Below are positions 15,649-22,304 of a DNA stretch of 22,304 nt, piece after piece. How positions within the stretch are numbered: position 1 is the first letter of the stretch; every line of letters starts with the position of its first letter. Under the pieces are notes generated by a model that saw only the letters and a program-made list of their open reading frames with translations, searched no databases and had not been told where the DNA came from. Origin of the DNA: CAMPJM01 sp964440915 (GTDB lineage: Bacteria; Bacteroidota; Bacteroidia; Cytophagales; Cyclobacteriaceae); assembly GCA_964440915.1 (NCBI GenBank), contig CAYTTV010000053.1, positions 1 to 22,304 of the forward strand, in the 5' to 3' direction. Position numbers and translations under genes: made by a program.

Positions 15649-17024
15649 TATTTCAAACCTCCTTCTTCTTTAGGTGATATAGTGGCAATGGTTAGTTTCT
15701 CTGGAACAAAGTACCTTTGGGCAACTTGCATGATATCCTCTTGTGTTACTTTCTCATACTGTGCATATAGCTTGTTGAAAGCTTCTGGGTCTCCGCTTAC
15801 CCAAATAGCATAACTCAGCACCTCTGCAATTGACGTCGGATTGTCCAAGCTCATGGAGAAGCTATAGCTTAGGTTCGATTTGGTGTCGGCAAGCAAGGTG
15901 GAATCTACTGGGTTGTTCTTCAGGTCTTCAAGGGCCTTTTCAATCTCGTCTTTTACATAAGCCATATCGGTGGCATCTACCAGCGAACTGTTGATAGAAA
16001 ACAGGAAAGGATCTCTGGTGTAATACGCACCACCTCTAAGTGATCTCAGCTTCTGTTCTTCAATGACCAATTTTTTGTAAAGATCGGAACGTTCAGAAAA
16101 CAATAGCGTAGCGATAATGTCCAATGCAGCATTGTCCAATGTTTCGTTGCTAAAGCCTGGACTTTTATAATTCAAGCTCAGATAAGGAGGAAAGTTGTGA
16201 TTTTGGACATGCGCATAGCGAGTTGTAGTTTGTGTGGTTTCTTCAGGGATCTCAGGCTGATAGCTGCCCCGCTCCCACATGCCAAAATACTTTTTGGATA
16301 AAGCATTTACCTCCTCGCTGGTGACGTCTCCCACGACTAAGATGGTCGAATATTCTGGTCGGTAAAAGCGGTCGAAGAATTCTAATGAATAATCATATTG
16401 ATTGGGCATGTCCACCACATCTTCCCAAAAGCCCATAGTGGTATGTTTATAAGTATGATTGGTGAAGGCTGTTCCTACCAGTTTTTCTTGCAATTGCTGG
16501 TAAGGGTTTGCGTAATTTTTTGTGTATTCTCCTTTTACAGCCCCTGCTTCGGTTTTGAAGTCATGCACAGAATAGTTGAGATGCATAAAGCGGTCTGCTT
16601 CAACTTCAAACATCTTTTCCAACATACCTGCGTTTCCTGTCATATGATAGACTGTCCTGTCCAACCAAGTGTTGGCATTGGCTGCAGCACCGATAGATTT
16701 CAGGACAGCACTGTACTCTTCTTTAGAATAGTTGTCTGTTCCTCTGAACATCATGTGCTCAAAAAAATGGGCAAAACCTGTCTTGCCTTCCTCTACTTCT
16801 TCCCGAGAGCCTACGCGCACCACAATATAAAATGCGGCAAGCCCCTCACTGGGATATTCGACTGTTACAACATTTAATCCGTTTTCCATCTGGTGCTGAT
16901 GGATAGGATAAGGGAATAAAGATGAACTTGCATTTTCAGCTATGGCTTCGTTTGCATCTCCTGTAGAGGTGCATGAAGCCAATAACATGATAAAAGCAGT
17001 CATGCATAAAATAATGTGCTTCAT
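15648..17024 (-). CDS. M16-family zinc peptidase, catalytic subunit (lipoprotein)
   Basis: 458 residues. The lipoprotein signal ends in LLASC (Cys18). The inverted zinc motif is HFFEH, with His86 and His90 binding zinc and Glu89 the catalytic base; Glu166 in AVKGEYTKN is the likely third zinc ligand, at the usual spacing of about 76 residues. RFYRPEYSTILVVGDV is the typical start of the second half domain. These enzymes cut short peptides in a closed chamber. It is the first gene of a translation-coupled pair with the zinc-less subunit, and the two would work together in the periplasm, anchored by this lipid. The family and activity are firm; the natural substrate is not known. Confidence 0.95.
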   Translation of the reverse strand: MKHIILCMTAFIMLLASCTSTGDANEAIAENASSSLFPYPIHQHQMENGLNVVTVEYPSEGLAAFYIVVRVGSREEVEEGKTGFAHFFEHMMFRGTDNYSKEEYSAVLKSIGAAANANTWLDRTVYHMTGNAGMLEKMFEVEADRFMHLNYSVHDFKTEAGAVKGEYTKNYANPYQQLQEKLVGTAFTNHTYKHTTMGFWEDVVDMPNQYDYSLEFFDRFYRPEYSTILVVGDVTSEEVNALSKKYFGMWERGSYQPEIPEETTQTTTRYAHVQNHNFPPYLSLNYKSPGFSNETLDNAALDIIATLLFSERSDLYKKLVIEEQKLRSLRGGAYYTRDPFLFSINSSLVDATDMAYVKDEIEKALEDLKNNPVDSTLLADTKSNLSYSFSMSLDNPTSIAEVLSYAIWVSGDPEAFNKLYAQYEKVTQEDIMQVAQRYFVPEKLTIATISPKEEGGLK

Positions 17025-17392
17025 AGTATTTGATTGTTTTCAGTAATAATTTAAGAGGCATAAGTTACAAGTTTTTGACAAGAGGAGGGCTGAAACAAGT
17101 AATATTTCTGGGCATGCGCTTTAGAAGTATGCGGTAGAAAGATGTTATATCTCAGAAATAAGACCTTAGACGTCAAACACTAGTCAAAAAATGGGAAGTG
17201 GGTAAAAAATGACAGGTGTCAGAGAGAGGACATCAGAACGTAAGATGCAGTTGACAATAGACGAGAGGCTGTAGGTGTGTTAAAACGCTTCGTCCTGTCA
17301 TCGACCGAGGATTTTAAGTGTTGAATTGTGAACGGAAGAAGCCTTAGCGTTCTTTGTATATCTTATATTGCTTTGCGGGAAAAAACATAAAA
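17025..17392. other. Gene-free region with degenerate AGAC-rich tract
   Basis: No gene is supported here. About 17153-17272 contains many short GAC or AGAC units at irregular 6-10 bp spacing (AGACCTTAGACGTCAAAC, GACATCAGAAC, GACAATAGACGAG). It looks like a decayed short-period repeat. No promoter close to the Bacteroidota consensus was found for the M16 operon on the - strand. Confidence 0.4.
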
Positions 17393-17422
17393 TAAAAAAA
17401 GCCATCAGGTTTCCCTGACGAC
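17393..17422 (-). terminator. Intrinsic terminator of nrdA
   Basis: On the - strand a 9-bp stem (17414-17422 with 17401-17409, two G-T pairs) closed by a GAAA tetraloop is followed by seven T residues (complement of 17394-17400). It begins 28 bp after the nrdA stop codon. This is a classical Rho-independent terminator. Confidence 0.9.
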
Positions 17423-17450
17423 TTTCCGATTTAATCAAAATTTAAACTGT

Positions 17451-19826
17451 TTAACTGCCACAAGCGATGCAATCATCTGGATCGTCTAGCGAACAGACCA
17501 TATCAGCTTGGTTTTGCTGTTTGATAGTATCTAAATCTGGAGCAGGTGCTTCTTTTTGTTGCTTCTCAACGGTGAATTTGATGGCGTCGGCAGCAGCTTT
17601 TGTCCTTAAGTAATACATTCCTGTTTTGAGACCCTTTTTCCAGGCATGGAAGTGCATAGAAGTCAGCTTGCCGAAATTAGGATCCTGAATGTGGACGTTT
17701 AAGCTTTGGCTTTGACAAATATAAGCGCCCCTATCGGCTGCCATATCCAAGATTTTCTTTTGAGAGATCTCCCAAACAGTTTTGTATATATCCTTAATGT
17801 TCTGCGGTATTTCAGGAATATTCTGAATGGAGCCATTGGCAATGATCAACTTGTTTTTCATATTGTCATTCCATAGACCCAACTTGATCAAGTCTTTTAG
17901 CAAGTGCTTGTTCACAACGATAAAGTCCCCAGACAATACCCTTCTGGTATAGATATTAGAAGTATAAGGCTCAAAACATTCATTGTTGCCCAATATCTGA
18001 GAAGTAGAGGCAGTTGGCATAGGTGCTACTAGCAATGAGTTGCGTACACCATGTTTTTTAACTTCTTTTTTAAGGCCATCCCAATCCCAACGACCAGAGC
18101 TTGGAGTTACCCCCCACATGTCAAACTGGAAAATTCCTTTAGAAACCGGAGAACCTTTAAATGTCTCATAAGGTCCTTCCTTAGCGGCTAGATCCTTGGA
18201 GGCCGTCATCGCCGCAAAGTATATTGTTTCAAATATATCTTTGTTGAGACCTTTCGCTTCGTCAGATTCAAAAGGCATCCGTAGCATGATGAAAGTGTCG
18301 GCCAATCCCTGCACGCCAAGCCCAATCGGCCTGTGACGCATGTTGGAGTTGCGTGCCTCCGGAACAGGGTAGTAATTGATATCGATGACCTTATTCAGGT
18401 TCTTAGTCACCACATAGGTGATATCGAACAGCTTTTGATGATCGAATTTTCCATCTTCTGTTACAAATTTAGGCAAAGCCAAGGAAGCCAAGTTACATAC
18501 TGCCACTTCGTCTGGAGCAGTATACTCCATAATTTCGGTGCACAGGTTGCTCGATTTTATGGTGCCTAGGTTCTTTTGGTTCGACTTTCTATTGGCGGCA
18601 TCCTTATATAACATATAAGGTGTACCAGTCTCTATTTGAGATTCAAGGACTTCAAACCACAACTCTTGTGCTTTTACTACCTTCCTTGCCTTTCCTTCTC
18701 GCTCATATTTTTCATAAAGCCGCTCAAACTCTTCTCCGTAGCAATCTGCAAGGCCCGGAGCCTCGTTAGGGCAGAATAGCGACCATTCCTCATTGTTCTC
18801 TACCCGCTTCATAAAGAGGTCTGAGATCCAAAGTGCATAGAATAAGTCCCTGGCGCGCTGCTCTTCTTTACCGTGATTCTTCTTTAGATCGAGGAAGGAA
18901 AAGATATCTGCATGCCAAGGTTCTAGATAGATGGCAAAGCTGCCTTTTCTTTTTCCTCCTCCTTGGTCCACGTAACGGGCGGTCATGTCAAAATTGCGCA
19001 ACATAGGCACAATGCCATTAGAAACGCCATTTGTGCCTTTAATGTATGAGCCTGTAGCCCTGACATTATGGATGCTCAAGCCGATACCTCCAGCAGATTG
19101 TGATATCTTGGCGCACTGTTTCAATGTGTCATAAATGCCATCGATGCTGTCGTCTTTCATTGTAAGCAGGAAGCAAGACGACAGCTGAGGCTTGGGAGTG
19201 CCTGCATTGAATAATGTTGGAGTAGCATGGGTGAACCACTTTTCAGACAGCAAGTGATAGGTTTCTAGTGCGGCCTCAATGTCATCTTTGTGTATGCCTA
19301 TGGCCACACGCATCAGCATGTGCTGTGGTCTTTCCACTACTTTTCCATCCAACTTCATCAAATATGAGCGCTCCAGTGTTTTAAAACCGAAATAGTCGTA
19401 GCTAAAATCACGGTCATAAATAATAGATGAGTCGAGCAATGCTGCATTCTTCTTGATCACGCCATACACATCTGTGGCGATCAAAGAAGCGTTTTCACCA
19501 GTTTTAGGGTCTATATAAGTATAGAGCCGCTTCATGGTATTGGAAAAAGACTTGCTTGTAACTTTATGAAGATTTGAGATAGCAATCCGCGCCGCCAGAA
19601 CGGCATAATCAGGGTGACGAGTGGTCATTGTGGCGGCTGTCTCGGCCGCCAGGTTGTCCAGTTCTACCGTAGTAACGCCATCATATATCCCGTTGATTAC
19701 TTTTTTGGCTATGTCTACAGGGTGTACATAGTTGATATCAAGCCCGTAGCATAGCTTTTCTATCCTGGCCGTAATTTTGTCAAACTTGACAGATTCGCGC
19801 CTTCCGTCTCTTTTGATTACAAGCAT
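17451..19826 (-). CDS. nrdA: Class Ia ribonucleoside-diphosphate reductase, large (alpha) subunit
   Basis: 791 residues. An ATP-cone domain (about 1-90, opening MLVIKRDGRRESVKFDK) suggests overall activity control by ATP/dATP. In the catalytic barrel, Cys218 (QLSSCFL) and Cys444 (VAVCNLASL) form the reducible pair; Cys429 in NLCTEI is the thiyl-radical residue, with Asn427 and Glu431 beside it. Tyr738-Tyr739 in MYYLRT is the radical-transfer pair. The C-terminal tail ends DDCIACGS, with Cys786 and Cys789 as the shuttle that thioredoxin or glutaredoxin re-reduces. The enzyme turns ribonucleoside diphosphates into deoxy forms for DNA synthesis. It lies 109 bp after nrdB, with a hairpin in the gap, so the expression of the two may be uncoupled. 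The identification is certain. Confidence 0.98.
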   Translation of the reverse strand: MLVIKRDGRRESVKFDKITARIEKLCYGLDINYVHPVDIAKKVINGIYDGVTTVELDNLAAETAATMTTRHPDYAVLAARIAISNLHKVTSKSFSNTMKRLYTYIDPKTGENASLIATDVYGVIKKNAALLDSSIIYDRDFSYDYFGFKTLERSYLMKLDGKVVERPQHMLMRVAIGIHKDDIEAALETYHLLSEKWFTHATPTLFNAGTPKPQLSSCFLLTMKDDSIDGIYDTLKQCAKISQSAGGIGLSIHNVRATGSYIKGTNGVSNGIVPMLRNFDMTARYVDQGGGKRKGSFAIYLEPWHADIFSFLDLKKNHGKEEQRARDLFYALWISDLFMKRVENNEEWSLFCPNEAPGLADCYGEEFERLYEKYEREGKARKVVKAQELWFEVLESQIETGTPYMLYKDAANRKSNQKNLGTIKSSNLCTEIMEYTAPDEVAVCNLASLALPKFVTEDGKFDHQKLFDITYVVTKNLNKVIDINYYPVPEARNSNMRHRPIGLGVQGLADTFIMLRMPFESDEAKGLNKDIFETIYFAAMTASKDLAAKEGPYETFKGSPVSKGIFQFDMWGVTPSSGRWDWDGLKKEVKKHGVRNSLLVAPMPTASTSQILGNNECFEPYTSNIYTRRVLSGDFIVVNKHLLKDLIKLGLWNDNMKNKLIIANGSIQNIPEIPQNIKDIYKTVWEISQKKILDMAADRGAYICQSQSLNVHIQDPNFGKLTSMHFHAWKKGLKTGMYYLRTKAAADAIKFTVEKQQKEAPAPDLDTIKQQNQADMVCSLDDPDDCIACGS

Positions 19827-19863
19827 ATAGGTAATGTTTTAAGGTGATTAATGGTATTGTTAT

Positions 19864-19908
19864 AAAAATTGCTTTCTTTTATTTTCATGTATGCATGAGC
19901 AGAAAGCA
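19864..19908 (-). terminator. Intercistronic hairpin between nrdB and nrdA
   Basis: On the - strand TGCTTTCT (complement of 19901-19908) pairs perfectly with AGAAAGCA (complement of 19870-19877), with an inner 5-bp stem TCATG/CATGA, followed by ATTTTTAT. It has the form of an intrinsic terminator placed inside the nrdBA unit, and could reduce or time nrdA transcription. Confidence 0.55.
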
Positions 19909-19935
19909 TTAGACCTGTTTTTTTTATTAATATAA

Positions 19936-20925
19936 TTAAAAATCTTCATCCAACGAAAACCGAGGAGAGTCATTTTCTTTGTCTTTCATAACCCCTGCTT
20001 TTTGATATTCCCCAACGCGCTTTTCAAAGAAGTTGGTTTTGCCTTGTAAGGAAATCATTTCCATAAAATCGAATGGGTTTTTGGCATTGAACACCTTTGG
20101 GCAGTTGAGCTCTACCAATAGTCTGTCCGCAACAAACTCAATATATTGGCACATCAGGTCTGCATTCATGCCTATAAGATTTACCGGCAGGGCATCAGTC
20201 ACAAATTCCTTTTCTATTTCCACTGCGTCCATGATTATTTTTGTAACCGTTTCTACGGAAAGCTTGTTTTGCAGGTGGTCGTTATAAATGAGGCATGCAA
20301 AGTCGCAATGCATTCCTTCATCTCTCGAGATCAGTTCATTGGAGAATGCAAGGCCTGGCATCAGCCCTCTCTTTTTCAGCCAGAAGATAGAGCAAAAGCT
20401 GCCGGAAAAGAAAATTCCTTCAACCGCTGCAAAGGCTATGAGTCTTTCAGCAAAAGAGCCTTCATCGATCCAGCGCAAAGCCCAGTCTGCTTTCTTCCTC
20501 ACACAGTCCATTGTGTCTATGGCATTAAAAAGATGGTCCTTTTCTTTTGGATCTTTTACGTAAGTATCTATCAATAAAGAGTAAGTTTCAGAATGGATGT
20601 TTTCCATGGCGATCTGGAAACCATAGAAAAATTTTGCTTCTGTATATTGTACTTCCGCAACGAAGTTTTCTGCCAGATTTTCATTGACAATGCCATCGCT
20701 TGCAGCAAAGAAAGCTAGTACGTGTGATATAAAATGCCGCTCTCCATCATTGAGTTCTTCCCAATCCTTTAGGTCTTGGCTCAAATCCAATTCTTCTGCA
20801 GTCCAAAAACTTGCCACCGATTGCTTGTAGAATTTCCATATGTCATCATGTTCAATAGGGAATAGTACAAATCGGTTTTTGTTTTCTTTTAAGATAGGCT
20901 CTTCCATTGTCACCTTGTCACTCAT
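19936..20925 (-). CDS. nrdB: Class Ia ribonucleotide reductase, small (beta) subunit
   Basis: 329 residues, normal length. The di-iron ligands are all visible: Asp77 (FFAASDGIV), Glu108 and His111 (AMENIHSETY), Glu169 (AVEGIFF), Glu203 and His206 (RDEGMHCDF). Tyr115 in IHSETY sits where the radical tyrosine of class Ia enzymes is, so this is not a tyrosine-less class Ic protein. Tyr at about 307 in EYQKAGV matches the radical-transfer tyrosine, and the C-terminal FSLDEDF is the segment that docks onto the alpha subunit. The protein makes and stores the radical that NrdA uses. It is the first gene of the nrdB-nrdA pair. The identification is certain; metal choice (Fe or Mn) is not shown by sequence. 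Confidence 0.98.
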   Translation of the reverse strand: MSDKVTMEEPILKENKNRFVLFPIEHDDIWKFYKQSVASFWTAEELDLSQDLKDWEELNDGERHFISHVLAFFAASDGIVNENLAENFVAEVQYTEAKFFYGFQIAMENIHSETYSLLIDTYVKDPKEKDHLFNAIDTMDCVRKKADWALRWIDEGSFAERLIAFAAVEGIFFSGSFCSIFWLKKRGLMPGLAFSNELISRDEGMHCDFACLIYNDHLQNKLSVETVTKIIMDAVEIEKEFVTDALPVNLIGMNADLMCQYIEFVADRLLVELNCPKVFNAKNPFDFMEMISLQGKTNFFEKRVGEYQKAGVMKDKENDSPRFSLDEDF

Positions 20926-21344
20926 GGCATTTTAAATTAAATCTTGAAATACTTATTTGCTTTATTTTCAGTCAGTTAAATTATTATAAGGCCTTCCAAA
21001 ACAAAGGCTTAGCACAACCTCCTTATTGAAAAGGGATAATGAACAATCCGTGGGTTTAACTTTCTGAATGACGGAAAAGGAATAAAAAATATGCATTCTT
21101 TCCTTGAAACCAATCTCTACAAATATGACAAAAGCGAAGGTAAAAGTCAAAAGGAAAAATTTATAAATTTGAAAAATCATATTCAATTTGTGAGCCTGCT
21201 TTATCTTTATAACTTATTGATAAGTATGCCATTGTAGGCTGCGTTTCAAGTAAAACTTTTCCTCTTGGGAGGGGCATGTATGTTTTGGAGCAAAAAGCAC
21301 ATTCTTTAAAAGGTGATAAATGCCCCTATTAATATAATTTGCAA
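20926..21344. other. Long divergent intergenic region between nrdB and rplU
   Basis: No gene is supported; a 72-codon frame on the - strand (20968-21186) has no recognisable domain and low-quality composition. Two candidate nrdB promoters on the - strand were seen: TTTG, 18 bp, TAATTTAA (21005 to 20976), and TTTTG, 20 bp, CATATTTG (21152 to 21120). Neither is exact. A small dyad ACTTAT-TG-ATAAGT lies at 21212-21225. No NrdR-type box was seen. Confidence 0.35.
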
Positions 21345-21375
21345 TTTGATTTTACAGATATTCCTTTTATATTTG
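21345..21375 (+). promoter_or_regulatory. Bacteroidota promoter of rplU-rpmA
   Basis: TTTG at 21345-21348, a 19-bp spacer, then TATATTTG at 21368-21375: an exact match to both elements and spacing of the primary sigma (SigABfr-type) promoter consensus. Transcription would start near 21382, leaving a leader of about 42 nt before the rplU ATG. Confidence 0.85.
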
Positions 21376-21423
21376 CAGTCCGTTTTTTGAGCGGAATGAA
21401 AGAAATTATTAAAAAGTTCTCTG

Positions 21424-21738
21424 ATGTACGCAATAGTTGAAATAGCAGGAAAGCAGTTCAAAGTAACAAAAGACCAATTCGTATATGCTCCATTGTTGGA
21501 GGGCGAAGAAGGCGCTTCCGTAGCCTTCGACAAAGTGTTGTTGTTAAGTGACAATGACAGTGTCGAAGTAGGTGCACCAGCCATAAGCGGTGCCACTGTG
21601 TCAGGAAAAATTCTAGGACACGTAAGAGGTGACAAAGTAATCGTCTTCAAGAAAAAAAGAAGAAAAGGTTACAAAAAGAAAAACGGTCACCGTCAAGACT
21701 ATACGAAGGTATTGATTGAAGGAATTTCTAAAAACTAA
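21424..21738 (+). CDS. rplU: 50S ribosomal protein L21
   Basis: 104 residues, normal for bL21. The opening MYAIVEIAGKQFKV and the basic segment KVIVFKKKRRKGYKKKNGHRQDYTKVLIEGI are diagnostic. It binds 23S rRNA on the large subunit. The L27 gene follows after 15 bp, the usual rplU-rpmA order. The upstream bases are A-rich (TTATTAAAAAGTTC) with no Shine-Dalgarno, as is usual in Bacteroidota. Confidence 0.98.
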   Translation: MYAIVEIAGKQFKVTKDQFVYAPLLEGEEGASVAFDKVLLLSDNDSVEVGAPAISGATVSGKILGHVRGDKVIVFKKKRRKGYKKKNGHRQDYTKVLIEGISKN

Positions 21739-21753
21739 AGGAAAGGATAAGCA

Positions 21754-22029
21754 ATGGCACATAAGAAAGGTGCGGGTAGCTCCAGAAACGGTAGAGATTC
21801 GCAAAGCAAAAGATTAGGCGTAAAAATTTATGGCGGGCAGTTAGCTACCGCTGGCAATATCATTGTAAGGCAACGCGGAACAAAGCACCATCCTGGTGAG
21901 AATGTGGGCATGGGCAAAGACCATACCTTGCATGCATTGGTAAATGGTATTGTTAGCTTCAGAAAAGGACGTCAGAACAGGTCATATGTTTCTGTTGAGC
22001 CTATTGAAGAAGCAAAAGCAGAAGCCTAG
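21754..22029 (+). CDS. rpmA: 50S ribosomal protein L27
   Basis: 91 residues. MAHKKGAGSSRNGRDSQSKRLG at the N-terminus (continuing VKIYGGQ) is diagnostic for bL27, whose N-terminal tail reaches the peptidyl-transferase centre. The start is directly MAHKKG, without the cleavable N-terminal extension found in many Firmicutes. The C-terminal VSVEPIEEAKAEA is a short acidic extension. It is the second gene of the rplU operon. Confidence 0.98.
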   Translation: MAHKKGAGSSRNGRDSQSKRLGVKIYGGQLATAGNIIVRQRGTKHHPGENVGMGKDHTLHALVNGIVSFRKGRQNRSYVSVEPIEEAKAEA

Positions 22030-22055
22030 AAATTAATAGTGAATTATTGTAAATG

Positions 22056-22085
22056 GCACAGTCTTGAAAAGGGCTGTGCTTTTTG
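22056..22085 (+). terminator. Intrinsic terminator of rplU-rpmA
   Basis: A 10-bp stem (22056-22065 with 22070-22079, two G-T pairs) with a GAAA loop, followed by TTTTTG. It lies 26 bp after the rpmA stop codon. Confidence 0.88.
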
Positions 22086-22304
22086 TGTTGGGCGGGATGA
22101 GCAGTATTCGCTTTCTTCTATCCTGCTCGTCATTGCGAGAATTAATTTTTGACCATGCCAAACACACAAACCAAGATGACACGCAGGGAAATCACTTTTT
22201 GCGCAAAGCGAATAAAAACCATGGAGGACTGCCAAAGCTCATCAAGTTTCTTCCTGGAATCAACGGCATAACCTTAAGGCAATGATTGCCTTACCAAGAA
22301 TATC
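22086..22304. repeat. Probable decayed intergenic repeat sequence
   Basis: No gene is supported to the window end. CGTCATTGCGAG at 22128-22139 matches a string seen in intergenic REP-like repeats of many bacteria, and a GAGCAG/CTGCTC arm pair frames the 22099-22128 stretch. A dyad TAAGGCAAT-G-ATTGCCTTA lies at 22275-22293 and could be a terminator stem or operator for something beyond the window. The assignment is tentative. Confidence 0.35.

Noticed and set aside
16398..16877. A 159-codon frame on the + strand inside the M16 gene
   Set aside because: It lies antisense to the active-site region of a clear M16 peptidase, and its Cys/His richness comes from the opposite-strand codons.
20146..20577. 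A 143-codon frame on the + strand inside nrdB
   Set aside because: It lies fully antisense to nrdB, whose frame has every expected catalytic residue; a shadow frame.
20968..21186. A 72-codon open frame on the - strand upstream of nrdB with a hydrophobic N-terminus
   Set aside because: No recognisable domain and AT-rich low-complexity composition, and it covers the likely nrdB promoter region. Treated as chance.
22064..22285. A 73-codon frame on the + strand after rpmA
   Set aside because: It begins inside the rpmA terminator hairpin and runs through repeat-like sequence; no family resemblance.

Overview
The window looks like chromosome from a Bacteroidota bacterium, most likely of the Cytophagales type. 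The indicators are a SusC/SusD pair, a fused murF-alr gene, many lipoproteins whose lipobox cysteine is followed by acidic residues, a DUF6340-type lipoprotein, and two good matches to the Bacteroidota promoter (TTTG, about 19 bp, TAnnTTTG). There is no Shine-Dalgarno signal at most starts. No rRNA, tRNA, CRISPR array, transposase gene or phage gene was seen.

Region 1 (1-6038, + strand) is the end of a polysaccharide utilisation locus. It holds the C-terminal part of a SusC-type TonB-dependent transporter, a SusD-type glycan-binding lipoprotein, a three-module carbohydrate-binding-like surface lipoprotein, and a GH16 lipoprotein that resembles laminarinases. Together they would capture and cut a beta-glucan (laminarin or a mixed-linkage glucan is the best guess) at the cell surface and import the oligosaccharides. 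A strong inverted repeat lies directly before the GH16 gene. A compact repeat element (6046-6215) made of three small hairpins inside imperfect inverted arms follows the locus.

Region 2 (6248-10266) holds a secreted alpha/beta-hydrolase esterase on the - strand with its own promoter and terminator, then two + strand lipoproteins: a DUF6340-like protein and a CotH-family protein.

Region 3 (10267-17024, - strand) is housekeeping. It has the fused MurF/alanine racemase, a tandem-GNAT acetyltransferase 4 bp behind a CsaA-type tRNA-binding protein, and a two-gene M16 peptidase operon in which one subunit keeps the zinc site and the partner lacks it.

Region 4 (17025-20925, - strand) is the class Ia ribonucleotide reductase pair, nrdB then nrdA, with a hairpin between them and a clear intrinsic terminator after nrdA. 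The 426-bp gap before it carries a degenerate AGAC-rich stretch.

Region 5 (20926-22304) is a long divergent intergenic region followed by the ribosomal protein operon rplU-rpmA, with an exact promoter match upstream and an intrinsic terminator downstream. The last 220 bp look like decayed intergenic repeat sequence.

I found no convincing evidence of a wholly new defence or mobile system. The more unusual signals are non-coding: the 6046-6215 element, the hairpins placed inside operons, and the AGAC-rich stretch.
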